From Pseudomonas gingeri (lineage in GTDB: Bacteria > Pseudomonadota > Gammaproteobacteria > Pseudomonadales > Pseudomonadaceae), in NCBI RefSeq assembly GCF_013385425.1, contig NZ_JACAQA010000020.1:60704-124703 (forward strand): a DNA stretch of 64,000 bases, given 5' to 3'. Below, piece after piece: positions 42,149 to 51,753 of the stretch (positions within the stretch are counted from its first letter, which is position 1; the number at the start of each line of letters is the position of its first letter). Below the pieces are notes generated by a model. It searched no databases, was not told the origin of the DNA, and saw only the letters and a list, made by a program, of their open reading frames with translations. Position numbers and translations under genes: made by a program.

Positions 42149-42979
42149 ATGACTCAACGCTGGACAACCGCAGTACTGGATATCGAGCAGACCGGCGGCT
42201 GGGCCGTGGTGCATAGCCCCGCCGGTTTTCTGCTGGACGACAATGGGGTGCTGTTTCCTCGCGAGTGGCTCAAGCGCCAGGACCTGTCGCTGTTGGCCGA
42301 GCATGGCATCGGGCATCTGGACGGCGAACCGGTCTACCTGCTGGAGCTGAAGTCCGGCTTCGAACTACCGGGCGGTCGCTGGCAGGGCCTGCGGACATTT
42401 ATGCTCGAGGGCGATCACACGCTCTATCGCATGCTCGGTTATGCCGCGCAGATCGCTACCTGGGCCCGCGAGCACCGCTTCTGCGGCAGTTGCGGCCAGG
42501 CCATGACCCAGGTGCCTCTGGAGCGGGCGATGTTCTGCCAGTCCTGTGACTTGCGCAGTTACCCGCGGATTTCGCCGAGCATGATCGTGCTGGTGACCCG
42601 GGGCGACGAAGTGCTGCTGGCCCGTTCGCCGCGTTTTGTGCCCGGGGTCTACAGCACCCTGGCCGGTTTCGCCGAGCCGGGTGAGTCGGCGGAGGAATGC
42701 CTGATTCGGGAAGTGCGCGAGGAAGTGCAGGTCGAGGTGAAGAATATCCAGTACATGGGCAGCCAGTGCTGGCCGTTCCCGCACTCGATGATGCTGGGGT
42801 TTCACGCCGAGTATGCCGGTGGCGAGATTGTTCCCCAGGCGGATGAGATCGAGGATGCGCAATGGTTCAGCATCCACGATATGCCGCCGTTGCCGGCTTC
42901 GCGTTCAATCGCCCGTTACCTGATCGACCTGTACCTGGCCAGGCGCCTGGGGTATGCGGAACCGCTGCTGCCGGTCTAG
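42149..42979 (+). CDS. nudC: NADH pyrophosphatase NudC (NAD/deNADding Nudix hydrolase)
   Basis: 276 residues from ATG 42149; TAGGA is 8 nt upstream. Four-Cys zinc ribbon (CGSCG and CQSC), Nudix box GFAEPGESAEECLIREVREEVQV (GX5EX7REUXEEXGU) and GSQCWPFPHSMMLGF, the NADH-selecting SQPWPFPxS array with Cys instead of Pro. NudC splits NAD(H) to NMN(H) and AMP and removes NAD caps from RNA. The Pro-to-Cys change in the array is the only oddity. Confidence 0.93.
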   Translation: MTQRWTTAVLDIEQTGGWAVVHSPAGFLLDDNGVLFPREWLKRQDLSLLAEHGIGHLDGEPVYLLELKSGFELPGGRWQGLRTFMLEGDHTLYRMLGYAAQIATWAREHRFCGSCGQAMTQVPLERAMFCQSCDLRSYPRISPSMIVLVTRGDEVLLARSPRFVPGVYSTLAGFAEPGESAEECLIREVREEVQVEVKNIQYMGSQCWPFPHSMMLGFHAEYAGGEIVPQADEIEDAQWFSIHDMPPLPASRSIARYLIDLYLARRLGYAEPLLPV

Positions 42980-43013
42980 CCTTACACCGCTCAATTCATG
43001 GCCATGCACCGTC

Positions 43014-43106
43014 CTTGTAGGAGCCGGCTTGCTGGCGATGGGATCTGATAGCCGACATCATCGTCGCCTGGAAAATCGCTATCGCCAGCAAGCCGGCTAC
43101 AACAGG
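43014..43106. repeat. REP pair (inverted)
   Basis: TTGTAGGAGCCGGCTTGCTG at 43016 pairs with CAGCAAGCCGGCTACAA ending about 43104, between the convergent nudC and TauE/SafE genes. Confidence 0.85.
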
Positions 43107-43126
43107 TTATGGGGTGTTCTCTGGAT

Positions 43127-43906
43127 TCAGGCCACGCTGAACCAGTGTTGCCAGGCCAGGCGTACGGTCAGGCCGAGGACCACGGTGATAAACACCGGGC
43201 GGATAAACTTCGCGCCGCCGCTGATGGCGGTGCGGGCACCGAAGAAGGCACCGACCATCACCGATATGCCCATGCACAGGCCGATCACCCAGTCCACCTG
43301 GCCGGAAAACACGAACACCGAGAGTGCGGCGGCATTGCTGACGAAGTTCAGGCTGCGGGCCACGCCGCTGGCCTTGACCAGGTCGATGGGGTAGAGCAGC
43401 AGGCTGCTGACGGTCCAGAAGGCACCGGTGCCGGGACCGGCCACGCCGTCATAGAAGCCCAGGGCGAGGCCCTGGGGCAGTTGTCGTTTCTTTTTGATCG
43501 GCGCGTTGCTGTCCAGCGGCACCTTGGGCGTGCCGCCGAACAATAGGTACAGGCCGCAGGCGAAGACGATCACCGGGAGCATCTTGTTCAGCCAGTCGGC
43601 GGGCATGAAGTGCGCGGTCACGGCACCGATCAGCGCGCCGACGAAGGTGCCGAGAATCGCCAGTTTCCATTGCCCCGGCTGAAACAGCTTGCGCCGATAG
43701 AAGGTGAAACCGGCGGTGGCGGAGCCGAAGGTCGAACTGAGTTTGTTGGTGCCCAGCACCAGGTGCGGTGGCAGTCCCGCGGTGAGCAGGGCCGGGGTGG
43801 TGAGCAGCCCGCCGCCGCCGGCGATGGCGTCGATAAATCCGGCGATAAAGGCAACGACGGTGAGAATGGCGAGGGTGGTCAGGTCTACGCTGAGATCGAA
43901 AGGCAT
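43127..43906 (-). CDS. TauE/SafE (TSUP) family permease, YfcA-like
   Basis: 259 residues with eight or so hydrophobic helices. Two family repeats: FIAGFIDAIAGGGGLLTTPALLTAGLPPHLVLGTNKLSSTFGS and, later, ALGFYDGVAGPGTGAFWT. TSUP proteins export or import sulfite, sulfonates or related anions. It sits at the edge of the sulfur cluster, but it is separated from it by 148 bp and no shared promoter element was found, so the link is only positional. Confidence 0.9.
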   Translation of the reverse strand: MPFDLSVDLTTLAILTVVAFIAGFIDAIAGGGGLLTTPALLTAGLPPHLVLGTNKLSSTFGSATAGFTFYRRKLFQPGQWKLAILGTFVGALIGAVTAHFMPADWLNKMLPVIVFACGLYLLFGGTPKVPLDSNAPIKKKRQLPQGLALGFYDGVAGPGTGAFWTVSSLLLYPIDLVKASGVARSLNFVSNAAALSVFVFSGQVDWVIGLCMGISVMVGAFFGARTAISGGAKFIRPVFITVVLGLTVRLAWQHWFSVA

Positions 43907-44054
43907 GGGGTCGGCTTACTATCGGCAGGTGGCGCGGCAGGGCCGCGCCGAAAGGCCGTCATCTTACCCATTACCGAATGTTGCCGCGACCTTATCCCAT
44001 GGGGTGCTTGTTCTGACGCCTTCGCGGCGGTGGACCAGGCACCACAAATGTTGA

Positions 44055-45296
44055 CTATGACTTTGATTGCGGGCCGTTACCGATCTGCCAATCATAGGGC
44101 GGCTCAGTCCCGTTGATCCGCCAATCCCCGACAATCCTTGCCTTGTAGATCGCCGGATTGTGCGACGACACCGTCCGCGCATTGCGCCAGTGTCGGTCCA
44201 GCGCCTTGCCCTGGCGGATATCCGAAGCCCCCAGGGCATTGAACAATTCACTGGTGGCCCGCTGGATCAACTCGGACACCACCACCTGGGCGGTGGCGGA
44301 CTCGATTTCCGCGTCCACATTGGCTTGCCGTTCAGCCTCAGTGTCAGCACCGAACCGGGCAATATAAGCCCGTTGCGCCGGATGCGCGGCCCGCACCGCA
44401 CTGGCTTCGGCGGCATACACCAGGGCGGCGACTTCGCCCACCACCTGCTGCACCTGGGCGTCGCCACTGACATGGGGGGCATTGCCATGGCTGTAGATCC
44501 GTTTGCGCTCGCGGACCTGATGCGCCACATCCTTCAACGCCGCCCGGCCGATCCCGGCGAGGGTCGCCAGCAACACTAACTGATAGAACGCGGTCTGGTA
44601 TTTGAAGCGGGTGGCGAAGTCGATCACATGCCCGGCTTCCACCGGGGCATCGATAAAACGCGAGGTCCCGCTGCCGGTGGTGCGCTGGCCGAAACCATCC
44701 CAGTCGTCGCTGTGTTCGACCCCCGGCTGGCGTGCGCGCACGGCGGCGATGACATTGCCACCGGTGTCGCTGCGGCGGGCGTAGACGTCGATCCAGTCGG
44801 CAAAAATGCTCCCGGTGCTGTAGAACTTCTCGCCATTGAGGCGCCAGTGTTCGCCGTCCGGGGTGACTTTGGTGCCGACATCGCCAATCACCACATTGCC
44901 GATTTCGGTCCAGGCGCAGCCGACGATATCGCCGTCGACGAAGCGCTTGAACCACAGGTCGCGATTCGACCCGGGCGCGGCATTCAAGCGGTCCTCGGCA
45001 AAGGCGAAATGTCCGCGCAAGGCCTGGGGCACGTTGGAGTCGGCTTCGGCCAGTTCGATCAGCAGTTGGAACAGCTGGGGCAGGGAAGCACCGCCACCGC
45101 CATATTCCACCGGCACCCGTACGGCGCCAAAACCGGCCTGCTTGAGCCACTGGATCGGCTCGTGGGGCAGGTTGCGCGATTGCTCCCGTTCCAGCGCCCC
45201 GGCGGCGATACGGGCGAAGATCGGCCGAAAGCGTTCGGCCAGGGGTTCGTAGTCGACGCCAAGGGATAGCGGGTTGATCACCTGGTGTTCGGTCAT
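44055..45296 (-). CDS. SfnB/DszC-like flavin monooxygenase (acyl-CoA dehydrogenase fold)
   Basis: 413 residues from ATG 45296 with AAGGAG 7 nt upstream. Acyl-CoA dehydrogenase fold, but with the DszC/SfnB marks: GFGAVRVPVEYGGGGASL, RLNGEKFYSTGSIFADWIDVYA, DDWDGFGQRTTGSGTSRF and the C-terminal LDRHWRNARTVSSHNP. Such proteins use FMNH2 and oxygen to oxidise organic sulfur rather than oxidise acyl-CoA. The substrate is unknown. A good -24/-12 promoter lies upstream, so it is probably controlled by SfnR as sfnG is. Confidence 0.85.
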   Translation of the reverse strand: MTEHQVINPLSLGVDYEPLAERFRPIFARIAAGALEREQSRNLPHEPIQWLKQAGFGAVRVPVEYGGGGASLPQLFQLLIELAEADSNVPQALRGHFAFAEDRLNAAPGSNRDLWFKRFVDGDIVGCAWTEIGNVVIGDVGTKVTPDGEHWRLNGEKFYSTGSIFADWIDVYARRSDTGGNVIAAVRARQPGVEHSDDWDGFGQRTTGSGTSRFIDAPVEAGHVIDFATRFKYQTAFYQLVLLATLAGIGRAALKDVAHQVRERKRIYSHGNAPHVSGDAQVQQVVGEVAALVYAAEASAVRAAHPAQRAYIARFGADTEAERQANVDAEIESATAQVVVSELIQRATSELFNALGASDIRQGKALDRHWRNARTVSSHNPAIYKARIVGDWRINGTEPPYDWQIGNGPQSKS

Positions 45297-45347
45297 GGGA
45301 CAGCTCCTTGAGGGCAGGCAGAGAAAAATGCGATTGCCAGGAGCGGT

Positions 45348-45363
45348 TGCAGGGTCCATGCCG
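45348..45363 (-). promoter_or_regulatory. Sigma-54 (-24/-12) promoter of the DszC-like gene
   Basis: On the minus strand CGGCATGGACCCTGCA: GG (-24, 45361-45362), ten bases, GC (-12, 45349-45350), close to TGGCAC-N5-TTGCA. It is 52 bp before the start codon. Confidence 0.65.
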
Positions 45364-45497
45364 AGAGCGCCAGGCCCGGTGGCGCGGGCGATTGCCGTGG
45401 GCGGGTGAGGGACAACTGTTGCCTGATGCACAGCGCTTCAACAAATCGTCCGCCAGGCCACAGCGCCCGGGGTGTATCGATCCCGTGTGGGTAGCGC

Positions 45498-45578
45498 GCT
45501 TTTGTGGGAGAGGAGCTTGCCCGCGAAGCTCTTGGCGGCCTTGAGTACGCCTTCGCGGGCAAGCTCCGCTTCCACATA
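45498..45578. repeat. REP pair (inverted)
   Basis: TTTGTGGGAGAGGAGCTTGC (from 45501) pairs with GCAAGCTCCGCTTCCACATA (to about 45578), with GCGAAG and CTTCGC inside. Confidence 0.8.
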
Positions 45579-45644
45579 AGCGTCGCTCCCGCATAAACAC
45601 TTCCTCCACTGAGGCCTCTTTCTGCCAGGAGGGTTCCCGGTCAC

Positions 45645-45660
45645 TGGCACGCTTGCTGCT
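45645..45660 (+). promoter_or_regulatory. Sigma-54 (-24/-12) promoter of sfnG
   Basis: TGGCACGCTTGCTGCT: GG at 45646-45647, ten bases, GC at 45658-45659; only one base off the TGGCACG-N4-TTGCW consensus, 38 bp before the ATG. Confidence 0.85.
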
Positions 45661-45698
45661 CTGACCCTCTGACATTCCCCGGTCCGAGGTCAGATACC

Positions 45699-46799
45699 AT
45701 GAGTCAGCAAGCCGTAAAATTCGCCTACTGGGTGCCCAATGTCAGCGGTGGGCTGGTGGTCAGCAAGATCGAACAGCGCACCCGTTGGGATATCGACTAC
45801 AACCGCAAGCTGGCGCAGTTGGCGGAAGAGGCCGGGTTCGAATACGGCCTGACCCAGATTCGTTTCACCGCCGGCTACGGCGCCGAATACCAGCATGAGT
45901 CGGTCGCCTTCAGCCATGCCCTGCTGGCCGCGACCACCAGGCTGAAGGTGATTGCCGCGATCCTGCCCGGCCCCTGGCAGCCGGCGTTGGCGGCCAAGCA
46001 ACTGGCGACCATCGATCAACTCACCGGCGGCCGGATCGCCGTCAATATCGTCAGCGGCTGGTTTCGCGGTGAGTTCCACGCCATCGGCGAACACTGGCTG
46101 GAACACGACGAGCGCTATCGCCGCTCCGAAGAGTTCATCCGTGCGCTGAAAGGTATCTGGACCGAAGAGCAGTTCACCTTCAAGGGCGACTTCTACCGCT
46201 TCAATGACTACAGCCTCAAGCCCAAGCCCCTTAGCCAGCCGCATCCGGAGATCTTCCAGGGCGGCAGTTCCCGGGCGGCGCGGGATATGGCGGCGCGGGT
46301 CTCGGATTGGTATTTCACCAACGGCAACACGCCCGAAGGGATCAAGGCCCAGGTCGATGATATTCGCGCCAAGGCGGCCGCCAACGGCCACTCGGTAAAA
46401 GTCGGGGTGAACGCCTTTGTCATCGCCCGCGACACCGAGGAAGAGGCCCGTGCGGTGCTGGCGGAAATCATCGACAAGGCCGACCCCGAGGCCGTCGGCG
46501 CCTTTGGCGATGCGGCGAAACAGGCGGGCAAGTCGTCGCCGGAAGGCGAGGGCAACTGGGCCAAGTCCAGCTTCGAGGACCTGGTGCAATACAACGACGG
46601 CTTCAAGACCAACCTGATCGGCACGCCGCAGCAGATCGCCGAACGGATCGTTGCCCTGAAAGCCGTGGGCGTGGACCTGGTGCTGGCGGGGTTCCTGCAC
46701 TTCCAGGAAGAGGTGGAGTACTTCGGCAAACGGGTGTTGCCGCTGGTGCGGGAGCTGGAAGCGAAGAAGGTCGCAAGGGCGGAGGAAGCGCTGGCCTGA
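45699..46799 (+). CDS. sfnG: SfnG, dimethylsulfone monooxygenase (FMNH2-dependent)
   Basis: 366 residues of the bacterial luciferase-like fold. The start MSQQAVKFAYWVPNVSGGLVVSKIEQRT, AILPGPWQPALAAKQLATID and NIVSGWFRGEFHAIGEHWLEH match what I recall of SfnG. The enzyme uses reduced FMN from a partner reductase (MsuE/SfnE) and oxygen to turn dimethylsulfone into methanesulfinate, feeding the MsuC/MsuD steps encoded 6-9 kb downstream. Its sigma-54 promoter agrees with the known need for SfnR. Confidence 0.93.
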   Translation: MSQQAVKFAYWVPNVSGGLVVSKIEQRTRWDIDYNRKLAQLAEEAGFEYGLTQIRFTAGYGAEYQHESVAFSHALLAATTRLKVIAAILPGPWQPALAAKQLATIDQLTGGRIAVNIVSGWFRGEFHAIGEHWLEHDERYRRSEEFIRALKGIWTEEQFTFKGDFYRFNDYSLKPKPLSQPHPEIFQGGSSRAARDMAARVSDWYFTNGNTPEGIKAQVDDIRAKAAANGHSVKVGVNAFVIARDTEEEARAVLAEIIDKADPEAVGAFGDAAKQAGKSSPEGEGNWAKSSFEDLVQYNDGFKTNLIGTPQQIAERIVALKAVGVDLVLAGFLHFQEEVEYFGKRVLPLVRELEAKKVARAEEALA

Positions 46800-46817
46800 G
46801 GTCTCGTCCAGGTGTTC

Positions 46818-46875
46818 ACCCAGCAACAGTGAAGCGGCATTGTGTTCTTCTGCGTGCGCCGCGCTGTTGCTGGGT
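46818..46875. promoter_or_regulatory. Perfect 12-bp inverted repeat upstream of sfnB
   Basis: ACCCAGCAACAG (46818-46829) and CTGTTGCTGGGT (46864-46875); GCGGC/GCCGC inside extend the pairing. It is 40-100 bp upstream of the sfnB -24 element, where a sigma-54 activator would bind; it could also be the 3' hairpin of sfnG. An IHF-like AATCAACAAATAA (46896-46908) lies between it and the promoter. Confidence 0.6.
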
Positions 46876-46914
46876 AAACGCCATAACCCTATGAAAATCA
46901 ACAAATAATAATTC

Positions 46915-46930
46915 AGGCACAGAAGCTGCA
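46915..46930 (+). promoter_or_regulatory. Sigma-54 (-24/-12) promoter of sfnB
   Basis: AGGCACAGAAGCTGCA: GG at 46916-46917, ten bases, GC at 46928-46929, 36 bp before the ATG. Confidence 0.8.
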
Positions 46931-46966
46931 ATAACCCAGGCAACACTATTCGCCCGAGAGCGTTCC

Positions 46967-48190
46967 ATGTCGTCCTTGCCTGAATCCGCCGTTTACCCGA
47001 TCCATTCCCCCAACGCCCACTTGATCCGTGACGAGGCCGAAGCGCTCGCGGTTGCCCACGGCGTTGCCGCTTATCTGCTGGAGCACGACGCAGAGCGTGA
47101 TCGTACCTGCCAGGTGCCCGCCGAAGTGGTGGATCGCTATTCCAACAGTGGTCTCTGGGGCATCAGCGTGCCGCGCGAATTCGGCGGCGCCCAGGTTTCC
47201 TATGCGGTATTGGCCGAAGTGATTGCGATCATCTCGGCGGCCGATCCGTCTCTGGGGCAGATCCCGCAGAACCACTACTGCCTGCTGGAAGACATCCGCC
47301 TGCAAGGCACCCCCGAGCAGCAAGCGCATTTCTTCGCCCTGGCCCTGCAGGGCCATCGATTTGCCAATGCCCTGTCGGAAACCGGCGGCAAGAATGTCCA
47401 GGACATCCAGGCGACGATTCGTCGTCACGGCGACGGGCATGTGATCAACGCTCGCAAGGGTTACTGCACCGGCTCGTTGTACGCCCACTGGCTGGCGGTA
47501 CTGGCCCTGGATGACGAGCAGAAAGGCCAACTGGCGTTTGTTCAGCGCGGTACGCCGGGCCTGGTGATCGTCGATGACTGGGACAGCATCGGCCAGCGCA
47601 CCACTTCCAGCGGCACGGTGCTGGCCGAGGATCTGAAGGTGCCGGCCTTCAACCTGTTCCCCACGTATCGCTCCTACGAAAGCCCGACCCTGGCCGGGCC
47701 TTTCGCCCAACTGACCACCGCCGCCATCGATGCCGGCATTGCCCGCGCGGCTCTACGCGATACCGTGGCTTTTGTACGCGAATACGCCCGTCCGTGGATC
47801 GACGCGGGGGTGGACAAGGCCAGCGAAGACCCCCTGACCATCATTCAGATCGGCGGCCTGGAGATCCGCCTCGAAGCCGCCGAAGCCTTGCTCGAACGGG
47901 CCGGCAAAGCCCTGGATGCCGCACGTCCCGCTCCCGATGAAGACAGCGTCGCGCGGGCTTCGTTGGCGGTGGCCAAGGCCAAGGTGCTGACCACCGAAAT
48001 CGCCATCGAGGCCAGCAACAAGCTCTTCGAGCTGGGCGGCACCCGTTCGACCTTGAAAAAGCACAACTTCGATCGCCACTGGCGCAATGCCCGGGTTCAC
48101 ACCCTGCACGACCCGGTGCGCTGGAAGTACCACGTGGTCGGCAACTGGTTGCTCAACGGCATCAAGCCACCGCGTCACGACTGGTCCTGA
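46967..48190 (+). CDS. sfnB: SfnB-family sulfur-acquisition oxidoreductase
   Basis: 407 residues, acyl-CoA dehydrogenase fold: LWGISVPREFGGAQVSYAVLAEV, GHRFANALSETGGKNVQD, WDSIGQRTTSSGTVLAED, and RHWRNARVHTLHDPVRWKYHVVGNWLLNG. Proteins of the SfnB family are made during sulfate starvation and act as FMNH2-dependent oxidases of organic sulfur compounds or on a step linked to SfnG. metI-like and metQ-like genes follow closely (4 bp and 79 bp gaps), so the sigma-54 promoter before this gene probably drives all three. Confidence 0.9.
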   Translation: MSSLPESAVYPIHSPNAHLIRDEAEALAVAHGVAAYLLEHDAERDRTCQVPAEVVDRYSNSGLWGISVPREFGGAQVSYAVLAEVIAIISAADPSLGQIPQNHYCLLEDIRLQGTPEQQAHFFALALQGHRFANALSETGGKNVQDIQATIRRHGDGHVINARKGYCTGSLYAHWLAVLALDDEQKGQLAFVQRGTPGLVIVDDWDSIGQRTTSSGTVLAEDLKVPAFNLFPTYRSYESPTLAGPFAQLTTAAIDAGIARAALRDTVAFVREYARPWIDAGVDKASEDPLTIIQIGGLEIRLEAAEALLERAGKALDAARPAPDEDSVARASLAVAKAKVLTTEIAIEASNKLFELGGTRSTLKKHNFDRHWRNARVHTLHDPVRWKYHVVGNWLLNGIKPPRHDWS

Positions 48191-48194
48191 GTCC

Positions 48195-48860
48195 ATGGCT
48201 GAATGGTTGAAAAATATCTACTGGGCGGACATCGCCCAGGCCTGCCTCGATACCCTGAGCATGCTCGCGGCGGCCCTGGGTTTCACCGTATTGCTGGGCC
48301 TGCCCCTGGGCGTGCTGCTGTTTCTCACCGGCAAGCGCCAGTTGCATGAAACCCTGCTGGTGTACCGCGGCTTGTCGGTGCTGGTGAATACCCTGCGTTC
48401 GCTGCCGTTCATCATCCTGCTGATCGTGCTGATTCCCCTGACCACCTTGCTGGTGGGCACGTCCCTCGGGGTGCCGGGGACCATCCCGCCGCTGGTGGTG
48501 GGCTGCACGCCGTTTTTCGCCCGGCTGGTGGAAACCGCCTTGCGCGAAGTCGACCGTGGCGTGGTCGAGGCGACCCAGGCCATGGGCGCCAGCACCTGGC
48601 AGGTGATCCGCCACACCCTGTTACCCGAAGCCCGCGCGGGTTTGCTGGCGGCGGTGACGGTGACCGCCATCGTGCTGGTGGACTACACCGCCATGGCCGG
48701 AGTGATCGGCGGCGGCGGACTGGGGGACCTGGCGATCCGCTACGGCTACCAGCGTTTCCAGACCGATGTGATGGTGGTCACCGTGATCCTGCTGCTGGTC
48801 CTGGTCCAGGGCCTGCAAATGACCGGTGATCGTCTGGTGGCCCGCTACAGCCATCGTTGA
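48195..48860 (+). CDS. metI: ABC importer permease, MetI family
   Basis: 221 residues from ATG 48195, 4 bp after sfnB. Five or so membrane helices and the binding-protein-dependent permease EAA loop VEATQAMGASTWQVIRHTLLPEARAGLLAA, which docks to the ATPase. MetI-type permeases carry methionine or its derivatives; in this cluster a sulfur compound is likely. No ATPase (MetN) gene is in the window. Confidence 0.9.
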   Translation: MAEWLKNIYWADIAQACLDTLSMLAAALGFTVLLGLPLGVLLFLTGKRQLHETLLVYRGLSVLVNTLRSLPFIILLIVLIPLTTLLVGTSLGVPGTIPPLVVGCTPFFARLVETALREVDRGVVEATQAMGASTWQVIRHTLLPEARAGLLAAVTVTAIVLVDYTAMAGVIGGGGLGDLAIRYGYQRFQTDVMVVTVILLLVLVQGLQMTGDRLVARYSHR

Positions 48861-48939
48861 ATTCATTACCCATAACCCTGAACAACCCAGGCCCAACGTC
48901 CGCCACACGCCGGCCCCTTTTGCCTCTCTGGAGCACAGC

Positions 48940-49710
48940 ATGAAAAAGACCCTGGCCATCCTGGCTGCCCTGATGTCCCTGGCGGTTCACGCCAATGAAA
49001 AACTGATTGTCGGCGCCACCCCGGTGCCCCACGCGGAGATCCTCGAGTTCGTCAAACCGGAACTGGCCAAGGAAGGCGTGGACCTGGAAATCAAGGTGTT
49101 CAATGACTTTATCCAGCCCAACCAGCAGTTGGCGTTGAAGAACCTGGATGCCAACTACTACCAGTACCGGCCGTTCCTCGATGACTACAACAAGACCCGC
49201 CACACCAACCTGGTGCCGGTGGTCGGCGTGCATATCGAGCCGTTCGGGGCTTACTCGACCAAGATCAAGCATATTTCCGAGCTGAAGGACGGTGCCTCGG
49301 TGTCGATTCCCAATGATCCGGTGAACACCGGGCGGGCCTTGGTGCTGCTGCACGAAGCGGGTTTGATCAAGCTCAAGGACCCGAGCAATACCCTGGCGAC
49401 CCAGCACGATATCGTCGAGAACCCCAAGCACCTGAAGATCCGCGAACTGGAAGGGGCGATGCTGGCCCGGTCGGTGAGCCAGGTGGATCTGGCGTTCGTG
49501 TTTGCCAACTACGCGCTGGAAGCCGGGATCGACACCAATAGCGCGTTGATCGTCGAGAAGGGCAAGGACCTGTATGTCGAGTTCCTGGTGGCGCGGCCGG
49601 ACAATATCAATGACCCGCGTATCCAGAAACTGGCCAAGGCGCTGAATTCCGATGCCGTGCGGCAGTTTATCCTGACCCGCTACAAGGGTCAGATCGCCCC
49701 GGGGTTCTGA
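48940..49710 (+). CDS. metQ: ABC importer substrate-binding protein, MetQ/NlpA family
   Basis: 256 residues from ATG 48940 (CTGGAG 8 nt upstream). The signal peptide MKKTLAILAALMSLAVHA is followed by NEKLIVGATPVPHAEIL; there is no lipobox cysteine, whereas most MetQ are lipoproteins, so the mature protein should be free in the periplasm. FGAYSTKIKHISELKDGASVSIPNDPVNTGRAL is the family core. It should deliver a methionine-like or other sulfur ligand to the MetI permease encoded just before. Confidence 0.9.
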   Translation: MKKTLAILAALMSLAVHANEKLIVGATPVPHAEILEFVKPELAKEGVDLEIKVFNDFIQPNQQLALKNLDANYYQYRPFLDDYNKTRHTNLVPVVGVHIEPFGAYSTKIKHISELKDGASVSIPNDPVNTGRALVLLHEAGLIKLKDPSNTLATQHDIVENPKHLKIRELEGAMLARSVSQVDLAFVFANYALEAGIDTNSALIVEKGKDLYVEFLVARPDNINDPRIQKLAKALNSDAVRQFILTRYKGQIAPGF

Positions 49711-49723
49711 ACCATGGACAGGC

Positions 49724-50185
49724 TCACCGCGGCTCCAGCAGCCGCGCGCCTGTCCCATGGGCACCCAACATATCGCCATAGTTGCGCAGCGGGCAGTTCT
49801 CCATCGACAGGCAACCACAGCCGATACATCCGTTGAGCTTGTCCCGCAACCGGGTCAACTGGGCGATGCGTTCGTCCAGTCCGCTCCTCCAGTTTTCCGA
49901 CAGGCGCTTCCAGTCTTCGGCCGTCGGCGTACGGCCTTCGGGCAGGCTCTGCAAGGCCTGGTGAATCTCCGCCAACGGAATGCCCAGGCGCTGGGCGACC
50001 TTGATCAGGGAGACCCGGCGCAACACCTCGCGCGGATAACGACGCTGGTTACCGGCATTGCGATAGCTCTGGATCAGGCCTTTGGATTCATAGAAGTGCA
50101 GGGCGGTCACCGCCACGCCGCTGCGGGCCGCCAGTTGGCCGACCGTCAGGGCCTTGTCCGTGGGCAGGGGTTTTGGCGTTGCCAT
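49724..50185 (-). CDS. soxR: SoxR, redox-sensing MerR-family regulator
   Basis: 153 residues. MerR helix-turn-helix LTVGQLAARSGVAVTALHFYESKGLI, dimer helix, then the [2Fe-2S] motif C-X2-C-X-C-X5-C (Cys120, Cys123, Cys125, Cys131). Oxidation of the cluster by redox-cycling compounds such as phenazines turns on target promoters. It is divergent from a small monooxygenase gene with a SoxR box between them, the arrangement of PA2273-PA2274 in P. aeruginosa. Confidence 0.95.
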   Translation of the reverse strand: MATPKPLPTDKALTVGQLAARSGVAVTALHFYESKGLIQSYRNAGNQRRYPREVLRRVSLIKVAQRLGIPLAEIHQALQSLPEGRTPTAEDWKRLSENWRSGLDERIAQLTRLRDKLNGCIGCGCLSMENCPLRNYGDMLGAHGTGARLLEPR

Positions 50186-50198
50186 GGCGAGAAATCTC

Positions 50199-50229
50199 TT
50201 GACCTTGAGTTAACTGGAGGTTTTACCCT
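50199..50229 (+). promoter_or_regulatory. SoxR box inside a 19-bp-spaced promoter
   Basis: -35 TTGACC (50199-50204), -10 near TACCCT (50224-50229), spacing 19 bp as in SoxR/MerR promoters. The dyad CCTTGAGTT/AACTGGAGG (50203-50220) pairs at 7 of 9 positions. Confidence 0.85.
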
Positions 50230-50279
50230 GCGTGGCCTCGGATCACAAGATCCTGTCTGACTTCACGGGGAACCTTTTC

Positions 50280-50641
50280 ATGCCGTCGACAGAACAAAAT
50301 CGCAGTTTTACTCAATTGATCCAGTTCGAGATCGAGCCTGTCCAACTGGAGGCGCTGGTCTCTGCCTTGTCCAGGCAGACCGAGCGACTGGCCCGGGTCG
50401 AGGGTGGCTTTATCAGCGGCACGGTGCAGGCCAGCGACGATGGTCGGCGTGTGCTCAACACACTGCAATGGCGTTCCAGGGAAGATGGCGAAGCGGCATT
50501 TGCCCGTTTCGAAAGCGGCGAAGAGGATTTCTGGGCACTGATCCGCGCCCACCACGCCAAGGCGGTGAGCTTCGATTCGTTCCAGGTGCTGCGCAGCATC
50601 GAGCGCAGCCAGGACGACGCCTTGCAGTGTGCCCTGGTGGG

Positions 50642-50645
<4 letters not shown>
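50280..50645 (+). CDS. Antibiotic-biosynthesis-monooxygenase (ABM) domain protein, SoxR-controlled
   Basis: 121 residues from ATG 50280 (GGGGAA 7 nt upstream). A single ABM ferredoxin-like domain: FTQLIQFEIEPVQLEALVSALSRQTERLARVEGGFISGTVQASDDGRRVLNTLQWRSREDGEAAF. Relatives are quinol monooxygenases or heme/quinone-handling proteins. The SoxR box just upstream makes it the primary SoxR target here, probably detoxifying redox-active quinones or phenazines. Confidence 0.85.
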
Positions 50646-51745
<1,100 letters not shown>

Positions 51746-51753
51746 AGGCTTCT

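Larger units (their letters stand above)
45297..45698. other. Divergent regulatory region between DszC-like gene and sfnG
   Basis: A 402-bp gene-free stretch. From left: ribosome site of the DszC-like gene, its sigma-54 promoter (45349-45362, minus strand), the CAACTGTTGCC element (45413-45423), a REP pair (45498-45578), and the sfnG sigma-54 promoter (45645-45660). Short frames here show no coding pattern. Confidence 0.75.
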
